64,000 nt of DNA from Hydrangea macrophylla. Its lineage: Eukaryota > Streptophyta > Magnoliopsida > Cornales > Hydrangeaceae. The position numbers and the translations under genes were made by a program. Location: positions 52,203,162 to 52,267,161 of the forward strand of contig CM066995.1 of NCBI GenBank assembly GCA_033977485.1, given 5' to 3'. This document shows, piece after piece, positions 62,431 to 64,000 of the stretch. Under the pieces are notes generated by a model, which saw only the letters and a list, made by a program, of their open reading frames with translations, did no database searches and was not told the origin of the DNA. Each line of letters starts with the position of its first letter. Position 1 is the stretch's first letter.

Positions 62431-64000
62431 TGTGGATATCGCAGTGTTCTTACCCACGGCTTTTATTTCAAAATACTTTCTCAAAATCAATTTCAAAAAC
62501 AAATGAGTCGCCACTTAATTTTTAAAAGGAACAATTAAGCAACCATTTCAAAAGGAAACTGATCTTTTGCGAAACCAAATATTAAACTAGGTCCGGGGAT
62601 TATGGAATGAGAAGGGAAGGAGCCCATCGGACTAAAGCACCCCTTCTCATCCTATCTCGCGATAGGCCTCTACTTAACATCCTTTTAATCGATTTATTAA
62701 TTTAAGTGTGCCCTCAACTAATACATATATATATATATATATATATAAATAATACATTACACAAGCATGTTTAAAAAGGGTGCAAGATTGCTAATCGACA
62801 AAATATCATTCATAAGCCACATAGTTCAAATAGCAAGCATGATGATGTGCAAATAGGGAACTAGGAAACTTACCCGGGATCCAGCTGCGAATTTAAACAT
62901 GTAATGCATACATATAAAAAAAACCTAAGAAAAGGTCTCTAATGCATGTAAACACGTAAGACAAGACCTAGTCTAAGGCGTCGTGCATGGAGTCGAAAAT
63001 CAAGAAAATCAACAAATGAAATAAACTAGAGAAGAGATGAGAAATTGTACCTCAAATGCGCTACAAAACAAAGATTAGTCCACATGCTTCACATAATAAT
63101 ATGGTATCAAACAATCAATCCTAATTCTCTAGCTTAGATCTATCAAGCATAAAATCCAACTTTATTCAATAGCTAGCTCTAATCATAAGTATTAATGTAC
63201 ATGAATGAATGGATGTGAACAAGATTAAAACATGGATTTATTCACTAATTTGGGTCACCTAGCCTCTGGATTTAAACTAAGTTATCATTATTCAAAGTAT
63301 GATTTAGGTCCCAAGGCATTAGGAAACCATTTGAGTTGAAATAAATAAGATTAGACAAAAACAGTAGCAGTTTTTTATGAATTACAGAGAGCAGACCAGA
63401 TCTTAAAAAATGGAAAGACCATACTTCCAACGGTTGGATCTTAATGATTTTTGGATATAATAGGCCTCTGTGAGTCTAGTTTATAACCCAAAAAGAAAAT
63501 CAAGGTTTGAACGGTTAGATCTCTGGGAATGTGGAAAAAACTAGACATCACTCAGGAATATGCAACTCTCTGTCCAGAGATTTTGTACGATTTTCTAAAA
63601 ATAGCAAAAAGATGAGAAACACTTAGATCTTTTTAGGGGATCTTCCTAACACATTAAGGTACCTAGAAAAAATTATTAGAGACCCCAGAAACTCCATTAA
63701 GATTCTGATTTATGAATTTCAAAATGGACTTGCTGTTCTGAAATTTTGGACAGGGAGTTGCATGTTTTAAAATCATGAGACCAAACCATCTTAGGCATTG
63801 AATTTCATCAAAACAAAAATTACAGCGGTAAAACATTGTGTTATTGACATTTTCCCGTTAGTTTCACTTGATTCCAACGGTTAGATTTCGAACTAAAAAT
63901 CCTTGATCGAAACCGATTTATGAATTCTACTGTTTCATTATCAAGTTCAACTTTCATTTGTTAATCCCAACTATTAAACCATGAAGTTGGACTTAAACTA
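62431..64000 (-). repeat. Tat-type LTR, minus orientation, cut by window end
   Basis: Starts TGTGGATATCGCAG, the inverse of an LTR end, and has GAGTCGCCACTTAATTTTT close by. About 500 bp match 1-549 on the opposite strand. Contains (TA)n at about 62727-62748. ORFs are chance. The element body, if any, is to the left only if this is a 5' LTR on the minus strand; no primer site is seen there, so a solo LTR is likely unless the body lies beyond the window. Confidence 0.55.

Overview
This is nuclear DNA of a flowering plant, almost certainly a eudicot. It is AT-rich and made mostly of nested transposable elements around one intact gene. The gene is a DM13-DOMON-cytochrome b561 type found in land plants, and the elements (Ogre/Tat-lineage and chromodomain Ty3/gypsy, TR-GAG, hAT, MULE and Tourist/Stowaway MITEs) are plant families. 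I cannot name the species.

Positions 1-694: the 3' end of a Tat-type LTR, cut by the window edge; a diverged relative lies in opposite orientation at 62431-64000.

Positions 695-38544: one insertion site holding elements inside elements. The outer one is a minus-strand chromovirus of Tekay/Del type (LTRs 695-5756 and 36151-38544; iMet primer site; near-perfect 5-bp target duplication; gag, protease, RT, RNase H, integrase and chromodomain, all broken by stops and frameshifts). Its left LTR carries a 2.8-kb MULE derivative and its right LTR a 175-bp fold-back MITE. Its gag is split by a 25.8-kb plus-strand Ogre-like Tat element (10028-35796, perfect 5-bp duplication GTCGT, 3.2-kb LTRs, gag, protease, RT, two RNase H domains, integrase). 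Between integrase and 3' LTR the Ogre element carries, on the opposite strand, a degraded intron-containing plant mobile domain (PMD) gene and a second ORF resembling the DUF7745 family. The PMD gene is interrupted by a probable solo LTR (24598-25894) and by a young gag-only element of TR-GAG type (26248-29945, perfect duplication GTCGC, LTRs differing at only about six sites).

Positions 38545-52815: smaller elements: Stowaway-like MITE, a long-TIR element with a hAT element nested in it, degraded LTRs in opposed orientation, two copies of a Helitron-like repeat (one with a second hAT insertion), a GGT-rich element, and long poly(C) tracts.

Positions 52820-56110: the only gene that looks functional, a single-exon 898-residue membrane protein with signal peptide, DM13, two DOMON domains and a four-histidine cytochrome b561 core, with CT-rich 5' leader and TGGGCC promoter motif.

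Positions 56110-62430: intergenic DNA with several MITEs (Tourist-like with TAA duplication; a MULE-type MITE with 10-bp duplication), a 160-180-bp tandem repeat and an LTR-like fragment.

No tRNA, rRNA, CRISPR or organelle gene was seen.
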